The notes: generated by a model from the letters alone, not told the origin. Shown: positions 26,902 to 35,486, counted from the stretch's first letter. The stretch is DNA of 48,561 bases from Nitrosopumilus sp. Nsub (GCF_001541925.1 NZ_LQMW01000018.1:1-48561); one strand, 5' to 3'. A program made the numbers and translations.

Positions 26902-27456
26902 TTACTCTCTCAATTTTACGAAATTGCCTTTTCCAAAATTTGAAGAAAGTTTTCTTTCATCAATCCATCCACAATCTGTACATTTAATGGCATCTGAAGA
27001 TTTTGTAACAACTTTACCTCCACATTTTCTACATTTTGTAAATATAATTCCTAATTCTGGTTCATTCATTACTGCATGAATTGTTCCATTTAGATGAGCA
27101 ACAATCTTCAAAGCTGCAATATCATTAACTAGTGCTACATTTCTTATTCTCATATTTCGTGTACCACAAATACATTCTACTTTTGAAGTAGTTGGATTTC
27201 CATTAATGTAATCAATTGTTACTGCAATCATTGATGACATTACAGCTGCAACTGTTCCGATAATTACATCGCCAACATTTGGAACTGATAGAAGTTTTGG
27301 ATGTTTAATGTCAACTATGCGTGTTTCTTTATCCATATTTCTTTCTCCTACTGTAGCTGCTCTTACCATATCTCCATCATCAAAAGTGTTATTTCCCGCC
27401 TCATATTCCTCAATTGATGCTATTTTATCACCAGGAAAAACTGCATTATCTGACAT
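26902..27456 (-). CDS. csl4: Exosome RNA-binding subunit Csl4
   Basis: Cap protein of the archaeal exosome, which degrades and tails RNA from the 3' end. 184 residues: an N-terminal domain (VFPGDKIASIEEYEAGNNTF), a central S1 fold (VGDVIIGTVAAVMSSMIAV), and a C-terminal zinc ribbon with CxxC pairs (CRKCGGKVV and CTDCG). It is 4 bases upstream of pheA and may be co-transcribed. Confidence 0.94.
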   Translation of the reverse strand: MSDNAVFPGDKIASIEEYEAGNNTFDDGDMVRAATVGERNMDKETRIVDIKHPKLLSVPNVGDVIIGTVAAVMSSMIAVTIDYINGNPTTSKVECICGTRNMRIRNVALVNDIAALKIVAHLNGTIHAVMNEPELGIIFTKCRKCGGKVVTKSSDAIKCTDCGWIDERKLSSNFGKGNFVKLRE

Positions 27457-27542
27457 AATCTAATTTTTCTTTTTATGATTATAATTGTTTATGGTACAAA
27501 TATTTTGAAAAATCATATATCAGTAAATATCACAAAATAATC

Positions 27543-28622
27543 ATGCGTGCCCTAGTCTATGATGAATATACTGAGAATGATGATTTTTCTAAAATCTTAA
27601 AAATAAAAAATTTACCTGAACCTAAACCCCGATCTGATGAAGTAGTTTTCAAAGTAATGGCAGCAGGCTTGAACTATGATGATATTTGGGGGATGAGAGG
27701 AAAACCATTAGCAATACCATTGCCTCATATTTCAGGAACCGATGCATCTGGAATTGTAACAGCAATTGGTGATGATGTAAAAAATATCAAAGTTGGTGAT
27801 AGAGTAGTTTCTCATGGAAATATGTCATGCAGAGTTTGTAAAAGATGTACTGATGGACGAGAATATGATTGTAAAAAAAGAGCAATTTGGGGATTTGAAA
27901 CTGGACCACTTTGGGGTGGGTATTGTGAATACACTCATTTACCTGAAGTCAATGTACTAAAAATTCCAGAAGGTGTATCATATGATGAAGCAGCAGCTGC
28001 ATCAATGACATTACTAACTTCATGGCATATGTTAGTTGGTAGAGCAAAAATTCACCCAGGACAACTAGTATTGATAATGGGTGGAAGTTCTGGTATTGGA
28101 ACTTTTGGAATTCAAATTGCAAAATTATTTGGTTGTACTGTAATTGCAACTGCAAGTCCCGAGAAATTAGATAAATGTCTAGAACTTGGAGCAGATTATG
28201 CAGTTGATCATCGAAAAGACGATTGGCATAAGGAAGTTAGATCAATAGCAAAAAAAATACCAAAACCTTTTGGTGATGTTCCAGGTGTTGATGTAATTTT
28301 TGAACACATTGGTGGTAATCATTGGAATAAAGAATTAACTTTGTTAAATTATGGTGGCACAATAATTACAACAGGTGCAACGACTGGGTATATGGCAAAA
28401 ACCGATTTGCGTCATATTTTCTTTAAAGGACTTAATATTTTAGGCTCAACTCAAGGGACTAGATCTGAATTAGAAGAGTGTTTTTATTGGATTTCAAAAG
28501 GTAAGATCAAATCAATAATTGATTCTGTTTATACTTTGGAAAATGCTGTTGAAGCTCATAATAAAATGTTAAATGGAAAAGGACTTTTTGGAAAAATTTT
28601 GATAAAACCAAATTCAGATTAA
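27543..28622 (+). CDS. Medium-chain zinc-type dehydrogenase/reductase
   Basis: 359 residues, MDR superfamily. GroES-like N-terminal domain with ISGTDASGIV and GDRVV; a structural zinc loop with four cysteines (CRVCKRCTDGREYDC); Rossmann domain with GGSSGIGTFGIQIAKLFG (about 181-198). The catalytic zinc ligands of classical alcohol dehydrogenases are not obvious (Asn-Tyr-Asp-Asp replaces the first Cys region). Related proteins include alcohol dehydrogenases, quinone reductases and the archaeal acryloyl-CoA reductase of the 3-hydroxypropionate cycle; the last is possible in an ammonia oxidiser but not shown. Confidence 0.8.
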   Translation: MRALVYDEYTENDDFSKILKIKNLPEPKPRSDEVVFKVMAAGLNYDDIWGMRGKPLAIPLPHISGTDASGIVTAIGDDVKNIKVGDRVVSHGNMSCRVCKRCTDGREYDCKKRAIWGFETGPLWGGYCEYTHLPEVNVLKIPEGVSYDEAAAASMTLLTSWHMLVGRAKIHPGQLVLIMGGSSGIGTFGIQIAKLFGCTVIATASPEKLDKCLELGADYAVDHRKDDWHKEVRSIAKKIPKPFGDVPGVDVIFEHIGGNHWNKELTLLNYGGTIITTGATTGYMAKTDLRHIFFKGLNILGSTQGTRSELEECFYWISKGKIKSIIDSVYTLENAVEAHNKMLNGKGLFGKILIKPNSD

Positions 28623-28624
28623 TT

Positions 28625-29230
28625 ATGACTAATCCAAAAATAAATTCATTTTTAGATGAGGGCAATAGATTATTTTTACAAAAAAAATTTCAACAAGCAA
28701 TTACGTTTTATGATAAAATATTAGATGAAGATCCTAAAAATATAAGCTCATTAAATAATAAAGGATACGCACTAAGTAAACTCAAAGATTTTACTAGTGC
28801 AATGAAATGTTATAAAATTGCATTAGAAATATCTCCTGATGATTTATCAGTACTTGTAAACGTCATCTCTTCGCATAGAAAACAAGGTGATTTAACTGAA
28901 GCATTATCTTTATGTGATAAAATTTTAAAAAATAACCCAAATTATAATGTCGTTTTATATCATAAGGAACGTATTTTATTTTCTTTAAAAAAATTCAATG
29001 AATCAATAATATGCTGTGATAAAATCTTAAAAGATTATCCAAATAATGGGGACGTGCTTTTTGATAAAGCATCCAGTCTCTCAATGTTATCAAATTTTGA
29101 TGATGCATTAGAAGTGCTTGAACACACCATTTGTCAAAATATAAAATATAAAATAAAAGCAAAAAAATCAAAATCTTTTGAAAATTTATCTAAAAATACT
29201 AGATTTCAAAACTTAATTTCTCAATTATAA
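28625..29230 (+). CDS. Tetratricopeptide repeat protein
   Basis: 201 residues made of about five TPR units, starting FLDEGNRLFLQKKFQQAIT then FYDKILDEDPKNISSLNNKG. Repeats follow about every 34 residues (ALEISPDDLSVLVN, ILKNNPNYNVVLYHK, ILKDYPNNGDVLFDK). Such proteins bind partner proteins. No enzymatic domain or signal. It starts 2 bases after the dehydrogenase stop, so is probably in the same transcript, and its end overlaps dph2 by 6 bases from the other strand. Confidence 0.85.
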   Translation: MTNPKINSFLDEGNRLFLQKKFQQAITFYDKILDEDPKNISSLNNKGYALSKLKDFTSAMKCYKIALEISPDDLSVLVNVISSHRKQGDLTEALSLCDKILKNNPNYNVVLYHKERILFSLKKFNESIICCDKILKDYPNNGDVLFDKASSLSMLSNFDDALEVLEHTICQNIKYKIKAKKSKSFENLSKNTRFQNLISQL

Positions 29231-30220
29231 CCAATGTGGAATTTCTAGATATTCATCAATGCTTTCTTTTCGAAGAACTTTCAAAAGTGCGTTTGCTTGA
29301 GGTGTTGATAAAACTGGTTTATCAAATTGATTATCTGTTGAAATTCTGGGACATGCAACTTGGATAAATGCATCAATTCCTCTAAGATTGTTTAATCTTT
29401 CATTTGTAATATCCGTTAATGCAAATAATTGAACTTTTTTACCTTCTTTTTCCAATTCTTTTTTAAATTTTAATCCAAATACTTTTGATAATTGTCCTTC
29501 TTTTAGTCCGATAATTATTCCAAATGAATTTGCTTCTGCTGCTTTGAAAATGGCAAGTGTTGCTTTCTTTTTTAGAGAGCGTGCAAATTCTGTCACTTCT
29601 CTTACTTCATTAAAATACGGATCTAGGACAAAAGTTGGTAGATTAGTTGATAATGCAATACCTGCTGCATGAAAATTACTTTGACCTAAAAATACATAGG
29701 CATCTACTTCTTTTTTTAATTCTGTTGCTGGATAAAATTCACAGCCAAATACCTGACCGTCGTTTAACTGTCCTTTGCCTTTTCCAATTTTAACATTAAT
29801 TCCATTATTCATTAAAATTTTTTCAACTTTATCCATTTGATGTAGGTGTTGACTATCTGTAACAAGTGAAATCAATTTACCTTTTAACAATTTTGTACAT
29901 TTTTCTGCAACACTGTCAAATTCAACATCATCAAACGCATCAATTAAAACCAAATTTTTTTCTAATGATTCTGTATTGATTGTATGGCCTATATTGAATT
30001 GAATATCTGCTCCTAATATTTTAGAACCTGTATTATTTAGATCACAAGTTCCCCATGTTGTATCTGCTAGAACATATGCTGGAATGTCAAATTTTTCTGT
30101 AATTTTCATAGCCATATCTTGGACTTGTGGCAACATTCCATCTGGACCGTTTAATGAAACTGAAGCTGGTTTTTTTTCTTCTATTTCTTTGAATATTCTT
30201 TTTTCATCAATTATTATCAA
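29225..30220 (-). CDS. dph2: Diphthamide biosynthesis enzyme Dph2
   Basis: Non-canonical radical-SAM enzyme that moves the 3-amino-3-carboxypropyl group of SAM onto a histidine of elongation factor 2. 331 residues with the three cluster cysteines in the family positions: C59 (WGTCDL), C160 (VFGCEF) and C290 (VACPRIS). Archaeal Dph2 works as a homodimer. The frame has no ATG; TTG at 30218-30220 is the likely start (MIIIDEKRIFKEI). Confidence 0.93.
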   Translation of the reverse strand: MIIIDEKRIFKEIEEKKPASVSLNGPDGMLPQVQDMAMKITEKFDIPAYVLADTTWGTCDLNNTGSKILGADIQFNIGHTINTESLEKNLVLIDAFDDVEFDSVAEKCTKLLKGKLISLVTDSQHLHQMDKVEKILMNNGINVKIGKGKGQLNDGQVFGCEFYPATELKKEVDAYVFLGQSNFHAAGIALSTNLPTFVLDPYFNEVREVTEFARSLKKKATLAIFKAAEANSFGIIIGLKEGQLSKVFGLKFKKELEKEGKKVQLFALTDITNERLNNLRGIDAFIQVACPRISTDNQFDKPVLSTPQANALLKVLRKESIDEYLEIPHWL

Positions 30221-30302
30221 TTTAGCTTCGAATACTGTGCTATTAATTTAAATCAATTGTAATTTTCAACAACTAAAAATGTATGAATTGCTTAGATAAA
30301 TT

Positions 30303-31631
30303 GTGAATAAAAAATCTGTTTTAAATATTGGATTTGACGATACTGACTCTCCCACTGGAATGTGCACCACTTTTCTAGCCTACAAAATTGTTGATTTACT
30401 ACAAAAACAAGAAACAGAATTTCTTGATTTTCCAAAACTAATCCGATTTAATCCTAACATTCCTTGGAAAACTCGAGGAAATGGAGCTGTTTCCTTAAAA
30501 ATTAAGACTAATCAGCCTTCAAAAATAAAAAATCAAATCAAAAATTTGGTTTCAAAATATTCTGATACTGAAAATGGTGCTAATCCTGGTTTGGTATTTT
30601 TTGAAAGTGATTTAATTCCTTCTGAATTTACAAAGTTTAGTAATTTAGCTTTGTGGCAATTGATTAACAGAAATAATGCTAAAAAATTTGTTAAAAAAAA
30701 CAATCTTGACTTTTATTATGAAGGAAACGGTCAGGGTTTAATCGGTGCAATCAGTGCAATTGGATATGATTTTAATGATCATACTTTGGAATTATTGAGT
30801 TATAGAAAAAAAAGAAGATTTGGGAAAAAAAGAATAATCTCTACAGACAGTGTAAAAAAAATGCAAGAAGAGACTTTTCCATATACATTCAACAGTTTTG
30901 ATACAAAAAGAGGGCGAGTTTTAATTACGCCTCATGGACCTGATCCAGTTTTTTATGGAGTACGAGGAGAAAATGTAGATTCGTTAGTTACTGCTACACA
31001 AATTCTACAAAGTGATGAAAAGTTAGATGGATACATGATTTTTAAATCAAATCAAGGCACTGGTGATCATCTAAAAAATGAATTAAATTCTGAAACTATG
31101 AAACCATATGCTTCTGGAACTTTAATTGGAACTGTTTCTAATATTCCAAAAATAACAAAAGGAGGACATGTCTTTTTTACAATTAATTCTAAAAATAACG
31201 AATTTTGGTGCGCTGTGTATAAAGAAACAGGAATGTCTACAATTGCTTCAAATCTCATAATTGGTGATAAAATTTCAGTGGGAGGAGGAGTAAGAAAAGC
31301 ATCAAAGAATTTTCCAAGAATAATTAATCTTGAATTTATCAAAATTATCTCTCTTAAAAAAAATCTATCAAAAACTAATCCTATTTGTAAAAAATGTAAG
31401 AAAAAAATGAAGTCAAAAGGTCGTAATCAGGGATTTCAATGTATCAAATGTGGTGCAAAAAATCTGAAAAAAACATCTTTAGAAATTCCAAGACAAATCA
31501 AAAAACAACTGTATATTCCTAAAATTTCTGCTCATAGACACCTAACTAGACCTTTACAGAGAACTGGAAAAACCAACAAAACTACAATATTTGATGCCTC
31601 ACAATCTTGGTTTTGTGTTTATGAAAAGTAG
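30303..31631 (+). CDS. tiaS: tRNA(Ile2) 2-agmatinylcytidine synthetase TiaS
   Basis: Modifies C34 of tRNA-Ile2 with agmatine so the anticodon reads AUA. 442 residues: N-terminal kinase-like domain with IGFDDTDSPTGMCTTF (9-24), the GNGAVSLKI segment, GLIGAISAIGY, an OB-fold portion, and a C-terminal zinc ribbon (CKKCKKKMKSKG, CIKCG). Start is GTG at 30303. Transcribed divergently from dph2. Confidence 0.92.
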   Translation: MNKKSVLNIGFDDTDSPTGMCTTFLAYKIVDLLQKQETEFLDFPKLIRFNPNIPWKTRGNGAVSLKIKTNQPSKIKNQIKNLVSKYSDTENGANPGLVFFESDLIPSEFTKFSNLALWQLINRNNAKKFVKKNNLDFYYEGNGQGLIGAISAIGYDFNDHTLELLSYRKKRRFGKKRIISTDSVKKMQEETFPYTFNSFDTKRGRVLITPHGPDPVFYGVRGENVDSLVTATQILQSDEKLDGYMIFKSNQGTGDHLKNELNSETMKPYASGTLIGTVSNIPKITKGGHVFFTINSKNNEFWCAVYKETGMSTIASNLIIGDKISVGGGVRKASKNFPRIINLEFIKIISLKKNLSKTNPICKKCKKKMKSKGRNQGFQCIKCGAKNLKKTSLEIPRQIKKQLYIPKISAHRHLTRPLQRTGKTNKTTIFDASQSWFCVYEK

Positions 31632-31671
31632 TTTATTGTTTGACTTTAAATCCGGCTCAATGATTAACCAT

Positions 31672-31693
31672 TTTTGATCCTTTTAGATCAAAA
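31672..31693 (+). other. 8-bp perfect hairpin after tiaS
   Basis: TTTTGATC and GATCAAAA pair perfectly around a 6-base loop, 40 bases beyond the tiaS stop, with a T-rich run soon after. It may be a 3'-end structure for tiaS or part of the origin region. Confidence 0.4.
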
Positions 31694-31892
31694 TATTTTC
31701 TTTTTTGAAAACTTTGTTATTTTGCACATATTTCATTTAAAATGACTGTTTTTCTTATTTTGTAAATATTTCATTAAATTACTTACTTATTTATTTTATT
31801 TCATTATTTTTGATATTTAATACAAATTATTGATTATTTTTTAGTTTTTTTTAAATTATATTTTTCTGACAAAATATTCTGATTAAAAATAT

Positions 31893-31905
31893 ATTTATAT
31901 ATTAT
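31893..31905 (+). promoter_or_regulatory. TATA-like box of orc1/cdc6
   Basis: A run reading ATTTATATATTAT lies about 25-30 bases before a purine-containing stretch at 31921-31926, which could be the transcription start, leaving a short leader of about 25 bases before the ATG at 31948. Confidence 0.4.
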
Positions 31906-31926
31906 AACAGATATATTTACGTGTGT

Positions 31927-31938
31927 TTCTAGTGGAGA
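31927..31938 (+). promoter_or_regulatory. Mini-ORB-like element upstream of orc1/cdc6
   Basis: TTCTAGTGGAGA matches the archaeal mini-ORB core TTCCAGTGGAAA at 10 of 12 positions, and lies 9 bases before the initiator ATG. The consensus is quoted from memory of Sulfolobus and euryarchaeal origins. It could be an initiator binding site for origin function or autoregulation. One copy only. Confidence 0.35.
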
Positions 31939-31947
31939 ATTATTAAA

Positions 31948-33261
31948 ATGAACTTGGATGACATTAAAAAATTTGGAGATCAATTAGATAAAGAAAATGA
32001 CATATTTGCAGATAAATCAGCTCTTGACACTCTATCTACTGAACCACCAAAAAGTCTCAAAGGTCGAGAATCTGAATCAAGAGAATTTATGACTCATCTG
32101 TATGGTTTTAAAAAAGGCAAAGTGCCACCTTTGATTTCTGTATATGGGCGAAGTGGTGCAGGAAAATCTGCCATTATAAAATATGTGTGTGCAAATCTTG
32201 ATTTTGTAAAACCGCTTTATGTCAATTTACGTGAAACAAAAACTGTTTTTGGAGCTGCCCAACTAATGTTACTTAACATTTCAAATGAACATGTAAAAAA
32301 TTCTCAAGGTATTACAGTTGTAATGCGCCAACTACGAGAAGCATTAAAAAAATATTTTAAATCAAATGATTTGTTTGTATTAATTTTAGATGAGTTTGAT
32401 TCTATATTCCATGATACTCGTGGTAGTCCATCTGATTTGATTTACAAACTAGTTGAGATACAAAGTGAACTATTACGATTTAAAAAACAAATCTGTATTG
32501 TAACAATTTCTAATAATGTATTATCTGATTATGATTTAGATGATAGGGTACGTTCTCGAATTGGTAATTCTGAGGTATTTTTCAAACCCTATGGGGAAGG
32601 TGAAATTTTAGAAATAATTAAGACAAGGGCCCAAATTGCATTGAATCGTCGTGTGTCTAATGATGTTTTAGAGTACATTGCACGTCTTTGTACCTTGGAG
32701 CATGGTGATGCAAGAAGAGCAGTTGATTTGTTAAGAATATGTGCTGAACTTGCAGGAAAAGATGATTCTGTAATTAAGAAAAAACATGTTGATGAAGCTA
32801 CCAAATCACTGCAAGTAGACCGTATTGCACTATTTCTACAAACAACATCCCTACATGTTAAACTAATTTTACTTGCTTTGGCAAAACGTACGTATGGAAC
32901 TGATGAGGAATGGCATGCTACTGCCGTTCTTTTTGATCGTTATCGTGAACTTGTACCTTCTGGTATTCACCCTGTAGAGTATAGGCGTTTTTCACAAATT
33001 CTAGTAGAAATTGAAAACTATGGCTTTATTTTCTCTCGTACTGGTTCAGGTGGTCGTCGTGGATACCATACAAAATTCCGACTTGATGTATCCCCTACTA
33101 TAGTTGGTGAAACTATTAACAAAGAATGGTGGGACAAAAATGCTGTTCAACAAAAGGCTGGAGTTTCTAATGTAAATAAAATAATTAATGACGCAAAACA
33201 TTCTACTACAATGCCTGGTTTGTTACGTAAACTAAAAGAACATCAAGAAGGAAAATGGTAA
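31948..33261 (+). CDS. orc1: Orc1/Cdc6 replication initiator
   Basis: AAA+ ATPase that marks origins and recruits the MCM helicase. 437 residues: Walker A GRSGAGKS (67-74), Walker B LILDEFDS (145-152), sensor 1 region (VTISNNVLSDYDLDDRVRS) and a sensor 2/arginine region, then a C-terminal winged helix (about 310-400, including GFIFSRTGSGGRRGYH) that binds origin DNA. Length is normal. The ATG follows the mini-ORB-like site. It begins the accessory stretch that ends at the initiator tRNA gene. Confidence 0.95.
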   Translation: MNLDDIKKFGDQLDKENDIFADKSALDTLSTEPPKSLKGRESESREFMTHLYGFKKGKVPPLISVYGRSGAGKSAIIKYVCANLDFVKPLYVNLRETKTVFGAAQLMLLNISNEHVKNSQGITVVMRQLREALKKYFKSNDLFVLILDEFDSIFHDTRGSPSDLIYKLVEIQSELLRFKKQICIVTISNNVLSDYDLDDRVRSRIGNSEVFFKPYGEGEILEIIKTRAQIALNRRVSNDVLEYIARLCTLEHGDARRAVDLLRICAELAGKDDSVIKKKHVDEATKSLQVDRIALFLQTTSLHVKLILLALAKRTYGTDEEWHATAVLFDRYRELVPSGIHPVEYRRFSQILVEIENYGFIFSRTGSGGRRGYHTKFRLDVSPTIVGETINKEWWDKNAVQQKAGVSNVNKIINDAKHSTTMPGLLRKLKEHQEGKW

Positions 33262-33327
33262 ACTATTTTTAAAATATTTATTATTACGTTGTTTTTTTAT
33301 TTTGATTCTTGTTTTATGATTAGTTTT

Positions 33328-33678
33328 TCATGAAATCAATTTTGTTATAGAATAGATTACTTGGTTTATTTTTTTTGAATCAATTTTACCAACTTGTTTT
33401 ACTGCTAAATCTTTTTGTAGTGTAAATATATTGCCAATTTTTATTCTACTTTTTTTTGGAATTCTACCTTCTTTCATATCTTTATTTTCTAATAAAATAG
33501 AATTATTTTTGTTATTCAAATTTGATGTAATTCCACAACAAATAAAATCATTTGAGCCTTTGTTGTATGAAATATTTGAAATAACCAATACTGGTCGTAG
33601 TTTTGGTTTGCTCAAATCTGTAAATGGAAACGGTATTAGTACTATTGTACCTCTATCAAACTTTATTCCAGATTTCAT
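33328..33678 (-). CDS. MazF/PemK-family toxin
   Basis: 116 residues of the MazF/PemK endoribonuclease family. The start FDRGTIVLIPFPFTDLSKPK, then LRPVLVIS (32-39), the family hallmark, and CCGITSNL follow the expected beta-barrel order; the C-terminus has the helical end KINQVIYSITKLIS. Toxins of this family cut mRNA at short motifs. Its start lies inside the end of the antitoxin gene (23-base overlap), a normal TA layout in which the antitoxin is translated first. The target sequence cannot be predicted. Confidence 0.85.
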   Translation of the reverse strand: MKSGIKFDRGTIVLIPFPFTDLSKPKLRPVLVISNISYNKGSNDFICCGITSNLNNKNNSILLENKDMKEGRIPKKSRIKIGNIFTLQKDLAVKQVGKIDSKKINQVIYSITKLIS

Positions 33679-33907
33679 CTTCTTTATTATCCCAAAGTTT
33701 TTTTGCAGTTTTTTCAGAAAATTTTATCAAATCTGATTCCATCTCTTTTTCAAGATTTGTTGCTTTTTGAATCAAAAGTTTTTTGTTCTTTGTAGCAAGT
33801 ATGAGATTGTCTCCTTTTTTGATTCCCAATGACTTGCGAATTTCACGTGGAATTGAAATTTGACCCTTTTCTGAAACTTTGATTGTTTTTAGTATTGCTT
33901 CACTCAT
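33656..33907 (-). CDS. AbrB/SpoVT-type antitoxin
   Basis: 83 residues. The N-terminal swapped-hairpin DNA-binding domain is plain: ILKTIKVSEKGQISIPREIR, then SLGIKKGDNLILA. The C-terminal half (EKEMESDLIKFSEKTAKKLW) is the charged tail that wraps the toxin. It likely binds the 16-bp palindrome 8 bases before its ATG, giving autoregulation of the pair. Confidence 0.87.
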   Translation of the reverse strand: MSEAILKTIKVSEKGQISIPREIRKSLGIKKGDNLILATKNKKLLIQKATNLEKEMESDLIKFSEKTAKKLWDNKEDEIWNKV

Positions 33908-33914
33908 ATATTAT

Positions 33915-33930
33915 GTAAGAAATTTCTTAC
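33915..33930 (-). promoter_or_regulatory. Perfect 16-bp palindrome operator of the TA module
   Basis: GTAAGAAATTTCTTAC is a perfect self-complementary sequence located between a TATA-like stretch (about 33932-33946, read on the minus strand) and the antitoxin ATG at 33907. That position covers the expected transcription start, so binding of the AbrB-type antitoxin there would repress the operon. Confidence 0.7.
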
Positions 33931-34055
33931 TTTTAAAATTTAATCATTAATGTCTCATTTTGTGCCTAAATTCACTTTACATAGTTTCCAAATTATCCCA
34001 TTTTGTGTAAAATGGAATCATTATTTCCTATACTGTCTCATCTTCCAAGAAATAG

Positions 34056-34301
34056 AATCAAACCATAAACCATGTTCAATTTATCAGACTAGGCAAAGAT
34101 TATTGGTATGCAGATTCTCCCATTAATGATCAGCACAGTTGGGAAGGATACCTATGGGCAGGATATGGAAATGCTAGAGAAATTGCAAATTTAGAGATCC
34201 GAAAAATGTTAAAAGAGATCAAACTTCATGGAAAAGAATTGCACTTAGAAACTGTTGATAAGATGTCTTTTTATATTTCAGAGAGAATAAGATTACTATG
34301 A
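34056..34301 (+). pseudogene. Start-less coding-like frame, probable gene remnant
   Basis: Open from a TAG at 34053-34055 to TGA at 34299-34301. It reads like real protein: IRLGKDYWYADSPINDQHSW, then EGYLWAGYGNAREIANLEIR, with tryptophans and balanced charge. No ATG, GTG or TTG sits near the beginning of the coding-like part; the only nearby ATG (34072) is out of frame, so one indel may have removed the start. Family unknown. Confidence 0.35.
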
Positions 34302-34381
34302 GCCCAGAAGATGAGAAAATCACAGATGAGTTAATTGAGAAATATTCTGATCTACTAGATGAATTAGCACATGACGATTAA
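34298..34381 (+). CDS. Tiny acidic ORF overlapping the upstream remnant
   Basis: 27 codons starting SPEDEKITDELIEKYSDLLD and ending at 34381. Its ATG overlaps the previous frame's TGA in an ATGA arrangement, which is typical of true archaeal gene pairs. The peptide is helical and strongly acidic, as in small antitoxin-like or adaptor peptides, but it is too short to classify. Confidence 0.3.
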   Translation: MSPEDEKITDELIEKYSDLLDELAHDD

Positions 34382-34544
34382 TCAAAACCTCTACCACACT
34401 CCTAGTTTAGCTCGCAAAACCCTATAGCCATTACTTTGATTATTACATCATACATTCCAAATAATCCTTGAATGCTTTGTTATTTGATTTTGTGAAATGG
34501 TATCCTCATTTCTATATGTATTATTTGAGAAATCCATAAAAATA

Positions 34545-34610
34545 TCACATACTATACTACATACTATATTTTCATAAATAAAAAGATATTTATAATTTTA
34601 TAGTATGTGA
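34545..34610 (+). promoter_or_regulatory. Inverted-repeat operator around the fic promoter
   Basis: Left arm TCACATACTATA (34545-34556) and right arm TATAGTATGTGA (34599-34610) are perfect 12-bp inverted repeats, 42 bases apart. A further direct copy ACATACTATA lies at 34559-34568. The TATA-like AT-rich run at 34586-34598 is between them, and the GTG start of fic is 6 bases after the right arm, so a dimeric repressor bound here could loop and block the promoter. Confidence 0.65.
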
Positions 34611-34616
34611 CCATTT

Positions 34617-35486
34617 GTGGTCATAATAGTAAATGAAAGAGGATTTTATTATTTGAGGCACAACATACAAGGTAAAGAAAAAAGAAAATATCTGGGAAAA
34701 ACAATTCCAAAAAATATAGATAAACTAAAAAGAGAATTTTTACAGAAATTTTATTCTGATGAATGGAGTCCAAAAATTAAAAGTATTTTTAAGAATTATC
34801 AAAAAGAACTAAAAACATTACCTGCATCAATTCAACTACAAAATTTTGAGAGTTTTGGAATAACTTTTACTTATAACACACAACGAATGGAAGGATCCAC
34901 TTTGACACAAGATGATACTAGAGGACTTTTAATTCATGGCATCACACCAAACAAAAAATCTCAAATTGACACAATAGAGACTCAAAGGCATTATGATTTA
35001 TTTATGAAATTGATTAATGCTAAAAAATTAAAAACGATAACACAAGATGTTGTATTGTCCTGGCATGGTGAAATTTTTGAACAAACAAAAATCGGTGAGG
35101 CAGGAAGTATAAGAGCATATAGAGTAGGAATTAAAGGAAATGATGAGATAGAATTTGCAACAGTTCCACAAATTAAACCAAAATTAAAAAAATTATTTAA
35201 TTGGTTAAACAAGTATGATGGGAAAATATCTCCTGTGGAATTGGCATGTATGGTACATTATGAGTTTGTATCAATTCATCCATTTGGTGATGGAAATGGT
35301 AGAGTATCAAGATTGTTGATGAATTATATCTTATTCAAATATAATTATCCGTTAATGCTTATCAAAAATCTCGATAAAAAAGGTTATTTCAAATCCCTTG
35401 AAAAGTCTAGTATGAAAAATGATTCCATGTATTTTCTAAAATGGTTCATGAAATATTATATAAAGTCAAATAAAAAATACATGTAA
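34617..35486 (+). CDS. Fic-domain AMP-transferase, class II (self-inhibited)
   Basis: 289 residues. The Fic catalytic motif HPFGDGNGR (221-229) is complete, so AMPylation activity is expected. An inhibitory motif T-Q-R-M-E-G (88-93) fits [S/T]xxxE[G/N], placing it N-terminal to the Fic core, which makes it class II, with built-in repression by the Glu. The first 60 residues are basic and helical (EKRKYLGKTI) and could touch DNA or RNA. No partner antitoxin gene (FicA/Phd) is adjacent. The start is GTG at 34617, about 25 bases after the TATA-like run, so the mRNA may be leaderless. Confidence 0.88.
   Translation: MVIIVNERGFYYLRHNIQGKEKRKYLGKTIPKNIDKLKREFLQKFYSDEWSPKIKSIFKNYQKELKTLPASIQLQNFESFGITFTYNTQRMEGSTLTQDDTRGLLIHGITPNKKSQIDTIETQRHYDLFMKLINAKKLKTITQDVVLSWHGEIFEQTKIGEAGSIRAYRVGIKGNDEIEFATVPQIKPKLKKLFNWLNKYDGKISPVELACMVHYEFVSIHPFGDGNGRVSRLLMNYILFKYNYPLMLIKNLDKKGYFKSLEKSSMKNDSMYFLKWFMKYYIKSNKKYM

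Larger units (their letters stand above)
31632..31947. other. AT-rich intergenic region before orc1/cdc6, possible replication origin
   Basis: 316 bases without a gene, very rich in A and T, especially 31730-31920. It holds a perfect 8-bp hairpin (31672-31693), a TATA-like box and one mini-ORB-like site just before the cdc6 start. In many archaea the origin adjoins an orc1/cdc6 gene, and an AT-rich stretch can act as the unwinding element. Only one ORB-like match was found by eye, so origin status is a guess. Confidence 0.3.

Noticed and set aside
34382-34544. Gene in the stretch before the fic operator
   Set aside because: No open frame with start and sensible codons was found; it seems plain intergenic sequence.
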